Made by a program: the position numbers and the translations under genes. Positions 17,980-27,026 of a stretch of DNA of 52,842 nt are shown in pieces (position 1 is the first letter of the stretch; each line of letters starts with the position of its first letter). Under the pieces are notes generated by a model, which was given only the letters and a program-made list of their open reading frames with translations, was not told the DNA's origin and ran no database searches. This DNA is from Treponema bryantii (GTDB taxonomy: Bacteria; Spirochaetota; Spirochaetia; Treponematales; Treponemataceae): NCBI GenBank assembly GCA_015061465.1, contig SUWN01000011.1, positions 1-52,842 of the forward strand. The letters are read 5' to 3'.

Positions 17980-18750
17980 TTAAAGCAAATTTTCTTCCAA
18001 AAATTTTGCAACTCCGTCTTCGTCGTTTGTCGCTGTAATAAATGAAGTAATTTCTTTTACTTGAGGAATTGCATTTTGCATTGCAACGCCTTTTCCACAA
18101 AGTTTTAACATTCCAATATCGTTAAAGTCGTCGCCAAAAGATATAATTTCAGATAAATTGATGTTCAATTTTTGTGCAAGAATTTTGATAGATTCTTCTT
18201 TTGTCGCCATTTTACTTGAAAATTTGTACCACGGAATATCAGAAAAAGGCAAATAATCACAAGAAGAAATGCTGTTTGCAATTTGAGTTGCTTTTTCTTC
18301 ATCGTCTGTTTGTACACAGATTTTCATTGCAGTTTCTGTAAATGTAGAAAAATCCTTAAAGTCGTCGTAAAGCGCTGAAAAATCATATTGTGTTGATTTG
18401 TCGTTTTTTCTATTCCAATAAATTTTGTCGATTGTGTCTAATGTAATTTCGCAATTATCACCACAAACTTTGTAAGCTGTTTGCAAAATTGTTTGTGTTT
18501 CTTGCAAAGTAAAAGAGGCGGAATGTAAAAGTTCATCATTTTTATAAACACATGCACCACCATTACAAATTACGATGTCTGGATTTATTTGGTCGCAATA
18601 TTCAGTGATATTTGTTTTTCCGCGAGATGTACAAAATCCAACAAGAATTCCTTTTTGTTGGCATTGTTTTAAAATCTGTTTTGTATATTCTGAAATTGTT
18701 TTATCAGTACGTAATAAAGTTCCGTCTAAATCAGTCAAAATGAGTTTCAT
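17980..18750 (-). CDS. Cof-type HAD-IIB family phosphatase
   Basis: 256-aa sugar-phosphate-type phosphatase. HAD motif I is LILTDLDGTLL at residues 3-13, motif II is GFCTSRGK near 39, and motif IV is ISFGDDFNDIGML followed by GKGVAMQNA near the C terminus, characteristic of the Cof/YidA group. The cap between about 85 and 190 is type IIB. Typical substrates are sugar phosphates or flavin and pyridoxal phosphates; specificity cannot be told. AAGGAAAA precedes the ATG, so it is translated from a normal leader or as part of the preceding minus-strand transcript. Confidence 0.92.
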   Translation of the reverse strand: MKLILTDLDGTLLRTDKTISEYTKQILKQCQQKGILVGFCTSRGKTNITEYCDQINPDIVICNGGACVYKNDELLHSASFTLQETQTILQTAYKVCGDNCEITLDTIDKIYWNRKNDKSTQYDFSALYDDFKDFSTFTETAMKICVQTDDEEKATQIANSISSCDYLPFSDIPWYKFSSKMATKEESIKILAQKLNINLSEIISFGDDFNDIGMLKLCGKGVAMQNAIPQVKEITSFITATNDEDGVAKFLEENLL

Positions 18751-18773
18751 AGTTTTCCTTTTTAGTAATTAAA

Positions 18774-19916
18774 TTATTTCCAAAGTTCCTGAGTGATTTT
18801 TAAACTTTGAATTAATTGTGTTGCAGCGTCTTTTTTTTCAGAAAGGTTTTTTGAATCATCTTTTTTTACCGCGCGAATCAAAATGTTTTTGGGAGTATGT
18901 TCCATGTCAATAAATTCCAACATTTGAACATTATAACCTTGAGCTTCAAGCCATTGGCCGCGCAAAGAATCTGTTACTAAACTTGCAAATTTTTCTTTGA
19001 TAATTCCCCATTTTAAAAGTGGTTCAAACAATGAATCTGCATTGTTCTTATTCAAAGAAGAATTTACTTGATGTTGGCAACAAGGTACGCTTAAAATCAC
19101 TTTTGCTTGCTTTTGAACAGCGTATTTTAGTGCAAAATCAGTTGCTGTGTCACAAGCGTGCAACGTAATAATTATGTGTGCATTTTGTTTGCTCGAATAA
19201 GTTTCAATGTCGCCAGTTTGGAACGAAAGATTGTCGCAATTTAATTTTTTGCAAAGTTGGTTACAGTAATTTATAACATCTTCTTTTAAATCCAGCCCAA
19301 AAATCTGACAAGGAATCTTTTTTATTTCTGTCAAAAAATATTGAATTGCAAAAGTTAAATAAGATTTCCCGCATCCAAAATCTACAATTCTTAGAGGATT
19401 TTCTGTTGAAATATTTTCGTTATCAAATTCTGGTAAAATATCATTTATAAATTCCAAAAAACGATTGATTTGTTTAAACTTGTCGTATTTGGAAGAAATG
19501 ATTTTTCCGTCGTTTGTCATTATTCCAAGCAAAACCAAAAATGGAATAGGGGAGCCTTCTTGTAAAAGATAATTTTTCTTTTTTGTACCCGTGGATTTTG
19601 GAAGGCCGCTATTTTCTTTAAGTTGCTTTTTTAGTGTTGTGATTTTGCCTTTTTTGTTTGCAAGAATTGTTATTTCTTCTGAAAGTGTTTTTTGAACACA
19701 ACTTTTAAATGTTTTTCCTGCGTGAGTGTTTATAAAATCTAAAAGTTCAGAGGATGATAAATGTTTGTGGAAAACTTGCTTTTCAGTAAAGAATTCCGCA
19801 AAATACCGTTCTTCATTCCCTGAACTTTCAATTTTTATTTTTATCTTTTGATATTCTTTTCCTAAAATCTCTTTAATGTTGTTTACAGGTTTAGAAAATG
19901 TAACAGATAAAATCAT
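18774..19916 (-). CDS. Class I SAM-dependent methyltransferase (METTL25/GSTCD-like)
   Basis: 380 aa. The Rossmann SAM-binding motif is IVDFGCGKSYLTFAI (about 187-200), followed by FGLDLK and IITLHACDTATDFALKYA with the nearby VPCCQHQ motif; this combination is typical of the Methyltransf_32 family. The N-terminal 150 residues may bind substrate, and the C terminus is LRGQWLEAQGYNVQMLEF. The NPPY motif of PrmC is absent, so this is not the release-factor glutamine methyltransferase that often sits next to prfA. It starts 5 bp after prfA with no strong ribosome site, suggesting translational coupling. Substrate unknown. Confidence 0.85.
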   Translation of the reverse strand: MILSVTFSKPVNNIKEILGKEYQKIKIKIESSGNEERYFAEFFTEKQVFHKHLSSSELLDFINTHAGKTFKSCVQKTLSEEITILANKKGKITTLKKQLKENSGLPKSTGTKKKNYLLQEGSPIPFLVLLGIMTNDGKIISSKYDKFKQINRFLEFINDILPEFDNENISTENPLRIVDFGCGKSYLTFAIQYFLTEIKKIPCQIFGLDLKEDVINYCNQLCKKLNCDNLSFQTGDIETYSSKQNAHIIITLHACDTATDFALKYAVQKQAKVILSVPCCQHQVNSSLNKNNADSLFEPLLKWGIIKEKFASLVTDSLRGQWLEAQGYNVQMLEFIDMEHTPKNILIRAVKKDDSKNLSEKKDAATQLIQSLKITQELWK

Positions 19917-19921
19917 AGTAA

Positions 19922-20995
19922 TTAGAAATCAGCTTTTAATTGTTCTTCTTTTGCATAAACGTTCAAAGCGTCCAACATATCATCCATATCACCCATCATG
20001 AACGAAGGAAGATTGTGCTGGCTGTAGTTGATACGATGGTCTGTTACACGGTCTTGTGGATAGTTGTAAGTTCTGATTTTTTCACTACGAGCTCCACTTC
20101 CTACCATGTTTTTACGAGCATCAGCACGTTCTGCTTGTTTTTTGCTTTCTTCCAAGTCAAAAAGACGGGCACGAAGAACGCGGAATGCTTTTGCTTTATT
20201 TTTAATTTGTGATTTTTCATCCTGCTGAATTACAACAATTCCAGTTGGAATATGTGTAAGACGAACTGCTGAGTCTGTTGTATTTACACATTGCCCACCT
20301 GGTCCACCTGCACGCATTACATCAATACGAACGTCACTATCTTTAATTTCAATTTCTGTTTCTTCAGCTTCAGGAAGAACTGCAACTGTTACTGTTGAAG
20401 TTTGAAGACGACCTTGGCTTTCTGTTGCAGGAACACGTTGAACACGATGAACACCACTTTCGTAGCGAATTGTTCCGTAAACAAATTTTCCACTGATTGA
20501 AGTTACAATTTTATTAAATCCGCCAACTTCAGTTTCTTGAGCTTCCATTGTTTCGTGCTGCCAACCTTTTCTGTCTGCAAGATGACAATACATTTCCCAT
20601 AAATCACGAACAAAAAGACTTGCTTCGTCACCGCCAGCGGCAGAACGAATTTCAAGAATAATGTTTTTTTCATCAAGAGGATCTGGTGGAACTAATTTTA
20701 ATTTGATTTCTTCTTCAAGTTTAGGCTGACGTTCTTCCAATTCTTTTAATTCTTCGCGAGCCATTTCACGCATTTCAACGTCATCTTCTGCGGTAATCAT
20801 TTCTTTTGCATCTTTAATACCTTGAAGAACTTTTTTGTATTCATCATAAAGCGCGCAAACTTCTGTCAAATATCCGTGTTCACGCATTGTATCTTTGTAT
20901 TTTTTTTGGTCTTTTACAAGATTTGCATCCATTACTAATTCGTTTACTTCAGAAAATCTTTTTTCACATTCATCTAATTTCTTTAACAAATCCAT
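19922..20995 (-). CDS. prfA: Peptide chain release factor 1
   Basis: Reads UAA and UAG and triggers peptide release. The RF1 anticodon motif PxT appears in RVQRVPATESQG, and the catalytic GGQ in MRAGGPGGQCVN. The fold runs from an N-terminal coiled coil to the C-terminal domain ending in a mixed-charge tail. The start chosen is ATG 20995 (MDLLKKL), 17 codons inside the longest frame, because the upstream extension overlaps the hairpin and a -10 sequence 6 nt upstream gives a leaderless start. About 357 aa, usual for RF1. Confidence 0.97.
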   Translation of the reverse strand: MDLLKKLDECEKRFSEVNELVMDANLVKDQKKYKDTMREHGYLTEVCALYDEYKKVLQGIKDAKEMITAEDDVEMREMAREELKELEERQPKLEEEIKLKLVPPDPLDEKNIILEIRSAAGGDEASLFVRDLWEMYCHLADRKGWQHETMEAQETEVGGFNKIVTSISGKFVYGTIRYESGVHRVQRVPATESQGRLQTSTVTVAVLPEAEETEIEIKDSDVRIDVMRAGGPGGQCVNTTDSAVRLTHIPTGIVVIQQDEKSQIKNKAKAFRVLRARLFDLEESKKQAERADARKNMVGSGARSEKIRTYNYPQDRVTDHRINYSQHNLPSFMMGDMDDMLDALNVYAKEEQLKADF

Positions 20996-21001
20996 ATCGC
21001 C

Positions 21002-21030
21002 ATAATACAAAAAAAATGTAAGAAAATCAA
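21002..21030 (-). promoter_or_regulatory. Leaderless-type prfA promoter
   Basis: Minus strand: TTGATT (21030-21025), 17-nt spacer, TATTAT (21007-21002), then 6 nt to ATG 20995. The -35 element overlaps the foot of the adjacent 18-bp hairpin. Confidence 0.55.
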
Positions 21031-21065
21031 CGTACAAGTTTTGCAAAGCAAAACTTGTACGTTGA
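21027..21065. terminator. Perfect 18-bp hairpin between Na/Pi transporter and prfA
   Basis: Arms 21027-21044 and 21048-21065 are exact inverted repeats around a 3-nt AAA loop. On the minus strand a T-rich tract follows (TTTTCTTACATTTTTTTT), so it is a plausible terminator for the transporter operon. Its left arm shares 14 of 16 positions (AACGTAC-AGTTTT-C) with the hairpin at 38871-38906, so it may also belong to a dispersed repeat family. Confidence 0.65.
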
Positions 21066-21116
21066 AGTGTAAAATTCTTACCGATATTTTTTTTTGAGGA
21101 ATTCTACTACTTGTCT

Positions 21117-22778
21117 TTACGAAATTTTAAATATGTTAGAAAGGTTTGAAGCTGCAACTTCAAAATGTCTTGAAATATCGATGTAAATAAGTTCTGCATT
21201 TACATCGCCACCGTCTTCAATTCTGTGTGTTGCAAGTTTTTTGAGTTTTTTACGTGTTTTGTTAATTCCTTCTTCCATTTCAACAGCGAGCATTTTAATT
21301 TCAGATGTAATTCCTGTTGTAAAATTGATTGAAATTAAAGACATCAACGCTTCTACTGATAAAGCAAAATCCAACAATTTTTCTGTCGATTTTTCTTTGA
21401 AGAATAATTTTTTATCAGAAGCTTTTTGAATTAACTTCATAATTGAAGAACATTCGTCCTTGAAGGTTTTTAAATAAGATGAAGTTTGCATTAATGTATC
21501 AATTTGGTGACGTTCATTTTGTCCGGCGCTGTCTAAGTGTGAAATTTTTACTAAGAAAGACGCCAAAGTTTCGTTCATTGAATCGATGTATGTGTCTAAT
21601 TTTTTTACAATTTCGTAATTTCCTGAGATTAATTCAGGATTGTTTTCTTTTATTGCTTCTATACAGAAATTAAGACTTTTTCCACATAATTTTGCCATGG
21701 AATTAATTTCTTTAGTTGTTTGAATAATTCCAATTGAAGCAGAAGGAATTTGTGTTGCGGCAATGAATTTTGGTTCGTAGCTTGAATAATCGTTAAGAGG
21801 TTTTGGTTGAGTTTTGATAATTTTTGTTACAAGAAGTTCTATTTGTTTTATAAATGGTGTAAAGATAATTGTAGCAGAAATATTAAAAACTGTGTGAAGC
21901 ATAGCGATGTGATTTGTAATGTTGCTTTCTGGAGTTCCTGGTACAATAAAATCAACAAGGTTTAACAATGGTCTAAAGAAACAAAGTGCTAAAAGTGTTC
22001 CTGAAACATTAAATAATGTGTGAACTAAAGCTGCACGTTTTGCATTTGTTGAACTTCCTATAGCTGCCAAAACTGCATCTACAGTTGAACCAATGTTACT
22101 TCCAAAAACAAGTGCAGCTGCAAATTCCCAAGAAAGAGCTCCGTTATATCCCAAAGTTAAAACGATGGCTGTGAATGCACTTGATGAATGAATTAGGGCC
22201 GTTACACCAATTCCTATGACGACAGCAAGCAAAAGTCCCCAAAATCCAGAATCTGTAAATTTTGTAATAAAGGCAATTGATTCAGGTTGCAAATCTAAAA
22301 CATCTGTAAGCATTCCTAACCCAAGGAACAAAAGTCCAAATCCCATCAAAACTTCACCAATGTCGTGATATTTCCAGTTTTTCTTTGTAAAAATAAAGAA
22401 TCCAATACCAAAAATTGGAATTGCAAGTTTTGAAATGCTAAAAGAAAATCCTAAAAGTGAAACAATCCAAGCAGTTACTGTTGTACCGATATTTGCTCCA
22501 AAGATAATTCCGATTGCTTGTGTTAAACTTAAAACGTGGGCATTTACAAAAGAAATTACCATAACAGTAGTTGCACCACTAGATTGGATAACTGCGGTAA
22601 CAAAAAGTCCAGTCAATACCGCTGTAATTCGATTTCCAGAGATTATTTTAAACAGATTTTGCAATTTGTCATTTGCGCCTTTTTGGATACCACTTGAAAG
22701 CATGTCCATTGCAAAAAGCAAAAGTGCAAGACTTCCTGCAAATTGAAAAATAACCTTAAAAACTTCTAACGCGCTCAT
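21117..22778 (-). CDS. Na+/Pi cotransporter family protein with PhoU-like tail
   Basis: 553 aa. Two inverted NptA-type repeats contain the QSS signatures: VIQSSGATTVMVISF (about 63-77) and IHSSSAFTAIVLTLGY (about 195-210), each followed by FGANIGTTV or FGSNIGSTV. About 8-9 hydrophobic segments cover residues 10-320, and the C-terminal 200 residues look like a helical PhoU-type domain. It should import phosphate using a sodium gradient. It lies 16 bp behind phoR-like and phoB-like genes, so control by that pair is probable. AGAGGAAA gives a good ribosome site at ATG 22778. Confidence 0.92.
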   Translation of the reverse strand: MSALEVFKVIFQFAGSLALLLFAMDMLSSGIQKGANDKLQNLFKIISGNRITAVLTGLFVTAVIQSSGATTVMVISFVNAHVLSLTQAIGIIFGANIGTTVTAWIVSLLGFSFSISKLAIPIFGIGFFIFTKKNWKYHDIGEVLMGFGLLFLGLGMLTDVLDLQPESIAFITKFTDSGFWGLLLAVVIGIGVTALIHSSSAFTAIVLTLGYNGALSWEFAAALVFGSNIGSTVDAVLAAIGSSTNAKRAALVHTLFNVSGTLLALCFFRPLLNLVDFIVPGTPESNITNHIAMLHTVFNISATIIFTPFIKQIELLVTKIIKTQPKPLNDYSSYEPKFIAATQIPSASIGIIQTTKEINSMAKLCGKSLNFCIEAIKENNPELISGNYEIVKKLDTYIDSMNETLASFLVKISHLDSAGQNERHQIDTLMQTSSYLKTFKDECSSIMKLIQKASDKKLFFKEKSTEKLLDFALSVEALMSLISINFTTGITSEIKMLAVEMEEGINKTRKKLKKLATHRIEDGGDVNAELIYIDISRHFEVAASNLSNIFKIS

Positions 22779-22794
22779 AAAGTTTCCTCTTCTT

Positions 22795-24123
22795 TTATGA
22801 ATTGAAGATGACAGAAATTGTTGTTCCTACATCTATTTGGCTACTGACCTCTATTTTTGCGTTATGATAGGCAGCAGCATTTTGAACTATAGATAATCCT
22901 AAGCCTGTACCATATATTTCTTTGGAATGACTTTTATCAACTCGATAAAATCGTTCAAAAATACGTGGTATTTCGTCATTTGGAATACCAATCCCTGAAT
23001 CTTTAACGGAAAGAATAACATTTTTTTCAGATGTTTTAGAAACTGAAATAATTATTTTTCCGTTTTCTTTGTTATATTTTATGGCATTATCTACCAGATT
23101 AAAAACAATTTCTTGAATTAAGTGAGGAACAGCATTTATATATGCAGGTTCACCATTTAGTTCCATTGTAATATTTTTTTTGTTTAATTCATGCGTATAA
23201 AAGTCACGAACTTCTTTTATAATATCAAAAATGTTTATAACCTTTTTGTCAAGTACAATCGTTTTTTCATCAAGTTTGGATAATTTAATCACATCTTCCA
23301 ATATAGAAATTAAATGTTGCGATTCTTTGTAAATATCACCAGCAAATTCTTGCATAGTTTCTTTATTCATATCACCATTTTTCATTAATTCCGCAAATCC
23401 AGAAATTGAAGTTAGCGGGGTTTTAAATTCATGAGAAACATTTGCAGAAAATTCTCTTCGAAATTGTTCCAAATCTTTTCTATTTTTATTTTCTTGTTCT
23501 ATTTTGTTAATAAAAGGTTCTAATTCTTCGTAAACTTCTATTGTTGTAGGATTATCTAAGTCTATTTGATTTATAGGTTGAAGAATTTTTCTTGTCATTA
23601 CCATAGAAATTGTTATAGTTAAAAACAATGTAATGAAGAACATTACAAATATTGTTCTAAAAAGATTCATTGTTGGTGCATGATTATCAAAATAACTTTC
23701 TGTAATTCTTAAGATGTTTCCATCTTCCATTTTATAAGCAACGTAAGTATTTGAATCTTTGTCCGTTTTAGAAAATCGAGTTGAATATCCAAACCCATTT
23801 TTTCTAGCTTCTATAACTTCTTCTCTATCATTATGATTATCTAAATGGCTTAACGGAAAAAACGAATCGTAATATACTGTGCCATCAGGGTGAATTAACG
23901 TAATTCTACAGTCAATTTCCAGTGGAATCAAATACTCTAATCCTTTATCTTTTAGTCCATGTTCAATATATTGAACTTCTTTTTTTACCATAGAATAAAA
24001 ACGTTTTTCATAAAATCTTGAAATATTTGCATAAAGATAAAAGGCTGAAAATATATAAATAATCGTCCCTACAAGAAAGAAGCCGTAAAAAAGCTTAAAG
24101 GACATCGACTTAAAGATTTTCAT
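22795..24123 (-). CDS. PhoR-like membrane sensor histidine kinase
   Basis: 442 aa. Helix 1 (about 9-29) and helix 2 (about 155-177) flank a periplasmic sensor of about 125 residues. The HisKA H-box is ANVSHEFKTPLTSISGF; the HATPase has N box EIVFNLVDNAIKYN, G1 VKDSGIGI, F box IFERFYRVD and G2 GTGLGLSIV. It overlaps the upstream response regulator by 4 bp. The downstream Na/Pi transporter points to phosphate sensing; PhoR-type kinases that depend on Pst/PhoU usually have a PAS domain, which is not obvious here. Confidence 0.92.
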   Translation of the reverse strand: MKIFKSMSFKLFYGFFLVGTIIYIFSAFYLYANISRFYEKRFYSMVKKEVQYIEHGLKDKGLEYLIPLEIDCRITLIHPDGTVYYDSFFPLSHLDNHNDREEVIEARKNGFGYSTRFSKTDKDSNTYVAYKMEDGNILRITESYFDNHAPTMNLFRTIFVMFFITLFLTITISMVMTRKILQPINQIDLDNPTTIEVYEELEPFINKIEQENKNRKDLEQFRREFSANVSHEFKTPLTSISGFAELMKNGDMNKETMQEFAGDIYKESQHLISILEDVIKLSKLDEKTIVLDKKVINIFDIIKEVRDFYTHELNKKNITMELNGEPAYINAVPHLIQEIVFNLVDNAIKYNKENGKIIISVSKTSEKNVILSVKDSGIGIPNDEIPRIFERFYRVDKSHSKEIYGTGLGLSIVQNAAAYHNAKIEVSSQIDVGTTISVIFNS

Positions 24124-24800
24124 ACTTGTTTTCTTCCAATAGAAAATCCAATGCCTCTAACAGTTTCTATTAGATTACCATCGTCATTCAATTTTTTTCG
24201 TAGGTTTTTAAGATGAACATCAACGGTTCTTGATTCAATATCATCTTCATAGTTCCAAATGGATTTCATTATATCTGATTTTTTTACAACAGAACCAACA
24301 TTTTCCAATAACATTTTTAATAGTGAAAATTCCTTTATAGAAAGCATAATTAATTTATTATCAACGTGAACTGTATGTTTTTTTACATTTAGAACTATGT
24401 TTTTATAAGTAAGTTCCTTGTTTTCTGAAGATGAAGCCGTATAACGTCTTAAAACAGCATTTACCCTTGCAACTAATTCTTTAGTTCCAAAAGGTTTTGT
24501 AATATAATCATCAGCTCCGTAATCAAGTGCAGAAACTGTATCAGTTTCAGAATTCTTTGCAGTAAGCATAATGATAGGAATTTGATTTGTTCTATCAGAT
24601 TGTTTTAATTTTTTTAGAATTGAAAATCCATCTTCACTTGGGAGCATAATGTCCAAAAGAATTAATGAAGGTAGTTCTTCTTCTATTTTATTCCAAAAAA
24701 TAGAAGGATGAGGTATGCCCAAACATTCTATACCTTGATTTTGAAAAGTATAAACAACGAGTTTTCTAATACTATCATCATCTTCAAGTAAGTAAATCAT
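24120..24800 (-). CDS. OmpR/PhoB-family response regulator
   Basis: 226 aa. Receiver domain with MIYLLEDDDSI, phospho-acceptor Asp in LILLDIMLPSEDG and Lys in ITKPFG, then a winged-helix DNA-binding domain with SRTVDVHLKNLRKKL and ETVRGIGFSI. First gene of a three-gene unit with its kinase (ATGA-type overlap) and the Na/Pi transporter. A TATATT lies 10 nt before the ATG, and no Shine-Dalgarno is visible. The malQ gene upstream on the same strand ends 36 bp earlier. Confidence 0.94.
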   Translation of the reverse strand: MIYLLEDDDSIRKLVVYTFQNQGIECLGIPHPSIFWNKIEEELPSLILLDIMLPSEDGFSILKKLKQSDRTNQIPIIMLTAKNSETDTVSALDYGADDYITKPFGTKELVARVNAVLRRYTASSSENKELTYKNIVLNVKKHTVHVDNKLIMLSIKEFSLLKMLLENVGSVVKKSDIMKSIWNYEDDIESRTVDVHLKNLRKKLNDDGNLIETVRGIGFSIGRKQV

Positions 24801-24836
24801 TTGTTTTTGAAATATAGCAAAAATACAAAAAAAAAT

Positions 24837-26420
24837 CTACATATTTCTTGCGTACATATCAGACAAGAATGCTAGTTCTTTTGCAGTGGATGTTTTTAAA
24901 TCTGTTTTATTCATTCGCCAAGCCCAGTTTGCACCTGTTGTAGAAGGCGTGTTCATTCGTCCTTCATTTGTAATTCCGATGATGTCTTGCATTGGAATAA
25001 TTGCGTACGCACCTACAGAAGCAAAAGCGGTTTTTATCATTGCTTTTCTTAATTCACCAGATTTTACAATCTTTTTTGCTTTTTCCAAAGAAATTTCTTG
25101 GCCTAAAATGTATTTTGCAACTAGAACAAGGTTTTCTTCGTTTAGATTTTCTAACCAGCCTTGAAGTGTGTCGTTATCGTGAGTTCCTGTGTAAACCGCA
25201 CATTGAGTTGTTTCAAAATTGTGTGGAAGAAAATAATTTGTCATTCCGTTTGATTTATATTCATCAATGCTGAACGCGAATTGTAAAACTTTCATTCCTG
25301 GGAATTTACAATCGTTTCTAAGTTTTTTAACTTCATCAGTAATTACGCCCAAATCTTCTGCAATGATTGGTAAATCTCCAAGTTTTTTCTTGATTGTATT
25401 GAACAAATCTATTCCAGGTCCTTTTACCCATTTCCCGTTTATTGCAGTTTTTTCGCCAAAAGGAACTGACCAATAAGCTTCAAATCCTCTAAAGTGGTCA
25501 ATTCTTAGAACGTCTGTTAATTCAAAAATGCGTTTAATTCTGTTTATCCACCAAGAATATTTGTTGAGTTTCATTTTGTCCCAATCGTAAATTGGATTTC
25601 CCCACAATTGACCGTCGGCACAAAAATAATCAGGTGGAACGCCAGCCACGCAAGCAGGTCGTCCGTCTTTGTCTAACTGAAATTCTTCTTGATTTGCCCA
25701 AACGTCTGCACTGTCTGGCGCAACAAAAATTGGAATATCACCAATTAATTTAATTTCGTTTTGATTTGCATATTCTTTTAGCTCATTCCATTGATAATCA
25801 AAAAAGAACTGAATTACTTTTAAAATTTCAATTTCTTCACTGTGTGATTTTTCCCATTCTTTTACAGCAATTTCGTTACAAGTTGCTAATTCTTTTGGCC
25901 AAAAATCATACCAAATAGATGATGAAACATTTTCATTTTGTGCTTTTGAATCATAAAATTGTTTTATACTCATAAAACAAGTGAATTTATTCAACCAAGA
26001 TGATTTTTCTTTGCAAAATTTTTTATAAAGTTCTGTGTCTTCTTTAGATGCGTTGTCTAAGAAAAATTGTGCGCATTTTTTTAAAACCGGCATTTTCCAC
26101 CAAACAACAGCGCCAAAATCTACAGGTCCATCTTTTTTTATATATTCTGCTGGAACAATGTCTTTTTTATTTGCCCAGCCTTTTTTTTCAAGGTAAGTTA
26201 AATCAATTAATAAAGGATTTCCTGCAAATGTAGAAAATGAAGCATAAGGAGAGTCTCCGTAACCAGTTGGACCGAGTGGAAGAATTTGCCACAAAGATTG
26301 ATTTGCTTCTTTTAGCCAATCTACAAATTTATATGCGTATTCACCAAGAGTACCAATTCCTTCTTTTGAAGGTAGTGAAGTAGGGTGAAGTAAAACACCA
26401 CTTTTTCTAGAAAAATCCAT
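24837..26420 (-). CDS. malQ: 4-alpha-glucanotransferase (amylomaltase)
   Basis: GH77 enzyme of 527 aa that transfers alpha-1,4-glucan segments in maltodextrin or glycogen metabolism. Diagnostic stretches are SGVLLHPTSLPSKEGIGTLG at the N terminus, GDIPIFVAPDSADVWA, VAGVPPDYFCADGQLWGNP with YDW, LRIDHFRGFEAYW (nucleophile Asp in RIDHFRG), IIAEDLGVIT (acid/base Glu) and YTGTHDNDTLQGW. It is the short amylomaltase type without the N-terminal extension of enterobacterial MalQ. GAGGAA precedes ATG 26420. Confidence 0.97.
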   Translation of the reverse strand: MDFSRKSGVLLHPTSLPSKEGIGTLGEYAYKFVDWLKEANQSLWQILPLGPTGYGDSPYASFSTFAGNPLLIDLTYLEKKGWANKKDIVPAEYIKKDGPVDFGAVVWWKMPVLKKCAQFFLDNASKEDTELYKKFCKEKSSWLNKFTCFMSIKQFYDSKAQNENVSSSIWYDFWPKELATCNEIAVKEWEKSHSEEIEILKVIQFFFDYQWNELKEYANQNEIKLIGDIPIFVAPDSADVWANQEEFQLDKDGRPACVAGVPPDYFCADGQLWGNPIYDWDKMKLNKYSWWINRIKRIFELTDVLRIDHFRGFEAYWSVPFGEKTAINGKWVKGPGIDLFNTIKKKLGDLPIIAEDLGVITDEVKKLRNDCKFPGMKVLQFAFSIDEYKSNGMTNYFLPHNFETTQCAVYTGTHDNDTLQGWLENLNEENLVLVAKYILGQEISLEKAKKIVKSGELRKAMIKTAFASVGAYAIIPMQDIIGITNEGRMNTPSTTGANWAWRMNKTDLKTSTAKELAFLSDMYARNM

Positions 26421-26524
26421 AAATTCCTCGAATAAATTTTAATCTAAAAATACCAAATTTTGAAAAAACTGATGATATTTTATGTGATTTTTATCTTATC
26501 TTCAATAATTTTTGAGTGTAAAAA
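26421..26524. other. malQ upstream region with no credible gene
   Basis: About 100 bp of AT-rich DNA between malQ and the cheY terminator. It should hold the malQ promoter, but no hexamer pair stands out. A short plus-strand frame starting with TTG at 26460 has a hydrophobic N terminus but lacks an acceptable lipobox and runs through the terminator into cheY. Confidence 0.5.
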
Positions 26525-26560
26525 AAATCCGACTGAATCTAAATCTCAGTCGGATTTTTA
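26525..26560. terminator. Intrinsic terminator of the chemotaxis operon
   Basis: A 12-bp perfect stem (26525-26536 with 26546-26557) and 9-nt loop, flanked by T-runs in both directions. It lies 6 bp past the cheY stop on the minus strand and could work bidirectionally. Confidence 0.92.
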
Positions 26561-26565
26561 TAGAA

Positions 26566-27000
26566 CTAGTTCAAAACTTTTGCAATTCGCTCAAGAACCT
26601 TTTTTCTATCCAAAGGTTTTACTATATAACTTTTTGCGCCAAGCATAAGTGATTTTTTTACAAGTTCTTCTTTTCCTAACGCACTAACCATTACAACTTT
26701 TGCGTTTTTATCAAAAGCCATAATTTGTTCAAGCGCAGTAATTCCGTCCATTTTTGGCATTGTAATATCCATTGTTACCAAATCTACATGTGGACAAAGT
26801 TCTTTGTATTTGTCTACTCCGTCTTTTCCATCCACAGCTGTTGCAACAATTTCATAACCTTCACTTGTAAGGATTTGTCCTAATTGTTTTGCAACAAACA
26901 TTGAATCATCAACAACTAAGATTTTGTAGCATGAACCATCTTCTTTTAATCCTTCAGGCGGTCTTTCGTTGATTGATGGAAAATCTTGTTTTGTTTTCAT
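26566..27000 (-). CDS. cheY: Chemotaxis response regulator CheY
   Basis: 144-aa single receiver domain with a 25-residue N-terminal extension. ILVVDDSMF carries the acidic pocket, the phospho-acceptor Asp is in VTMDITMPKMDG, the switch Thr/Ser region is VMVSALGKEE, and the Lys is in SYIVKPLD. Phospho-CheY controls flagellar motor switching. Last gene of the operon; AAGGAGATA gives a very strong ribosome site. Confidence 0.96.
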   Translation of the reverse strand: MKTKQDFPSINERPPEGLKEDGSCYKILVVDDSMFVAKQLGQILTSEGYEIVATAVDGKDGVDKYKELCPHVDLVTMDITMPKMDGITALEQIMAFDKNAKVVMVSALGKEELVKKSLMLGAKSYIVKPLDRKKVLERIAKVLN

Positions 27001-27026
27001 TTAAGTATCTCCTTATTTTTGTGAAT

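Noticed and set aside
26460..26648. Short plus-strand frame resembling a lipoprotein
   Set aside because: It needs a TTG start, has Glu directly before the Cys where a lipobox needs a small residue, and runs through the chemotaxis terminator into antisense cheY.
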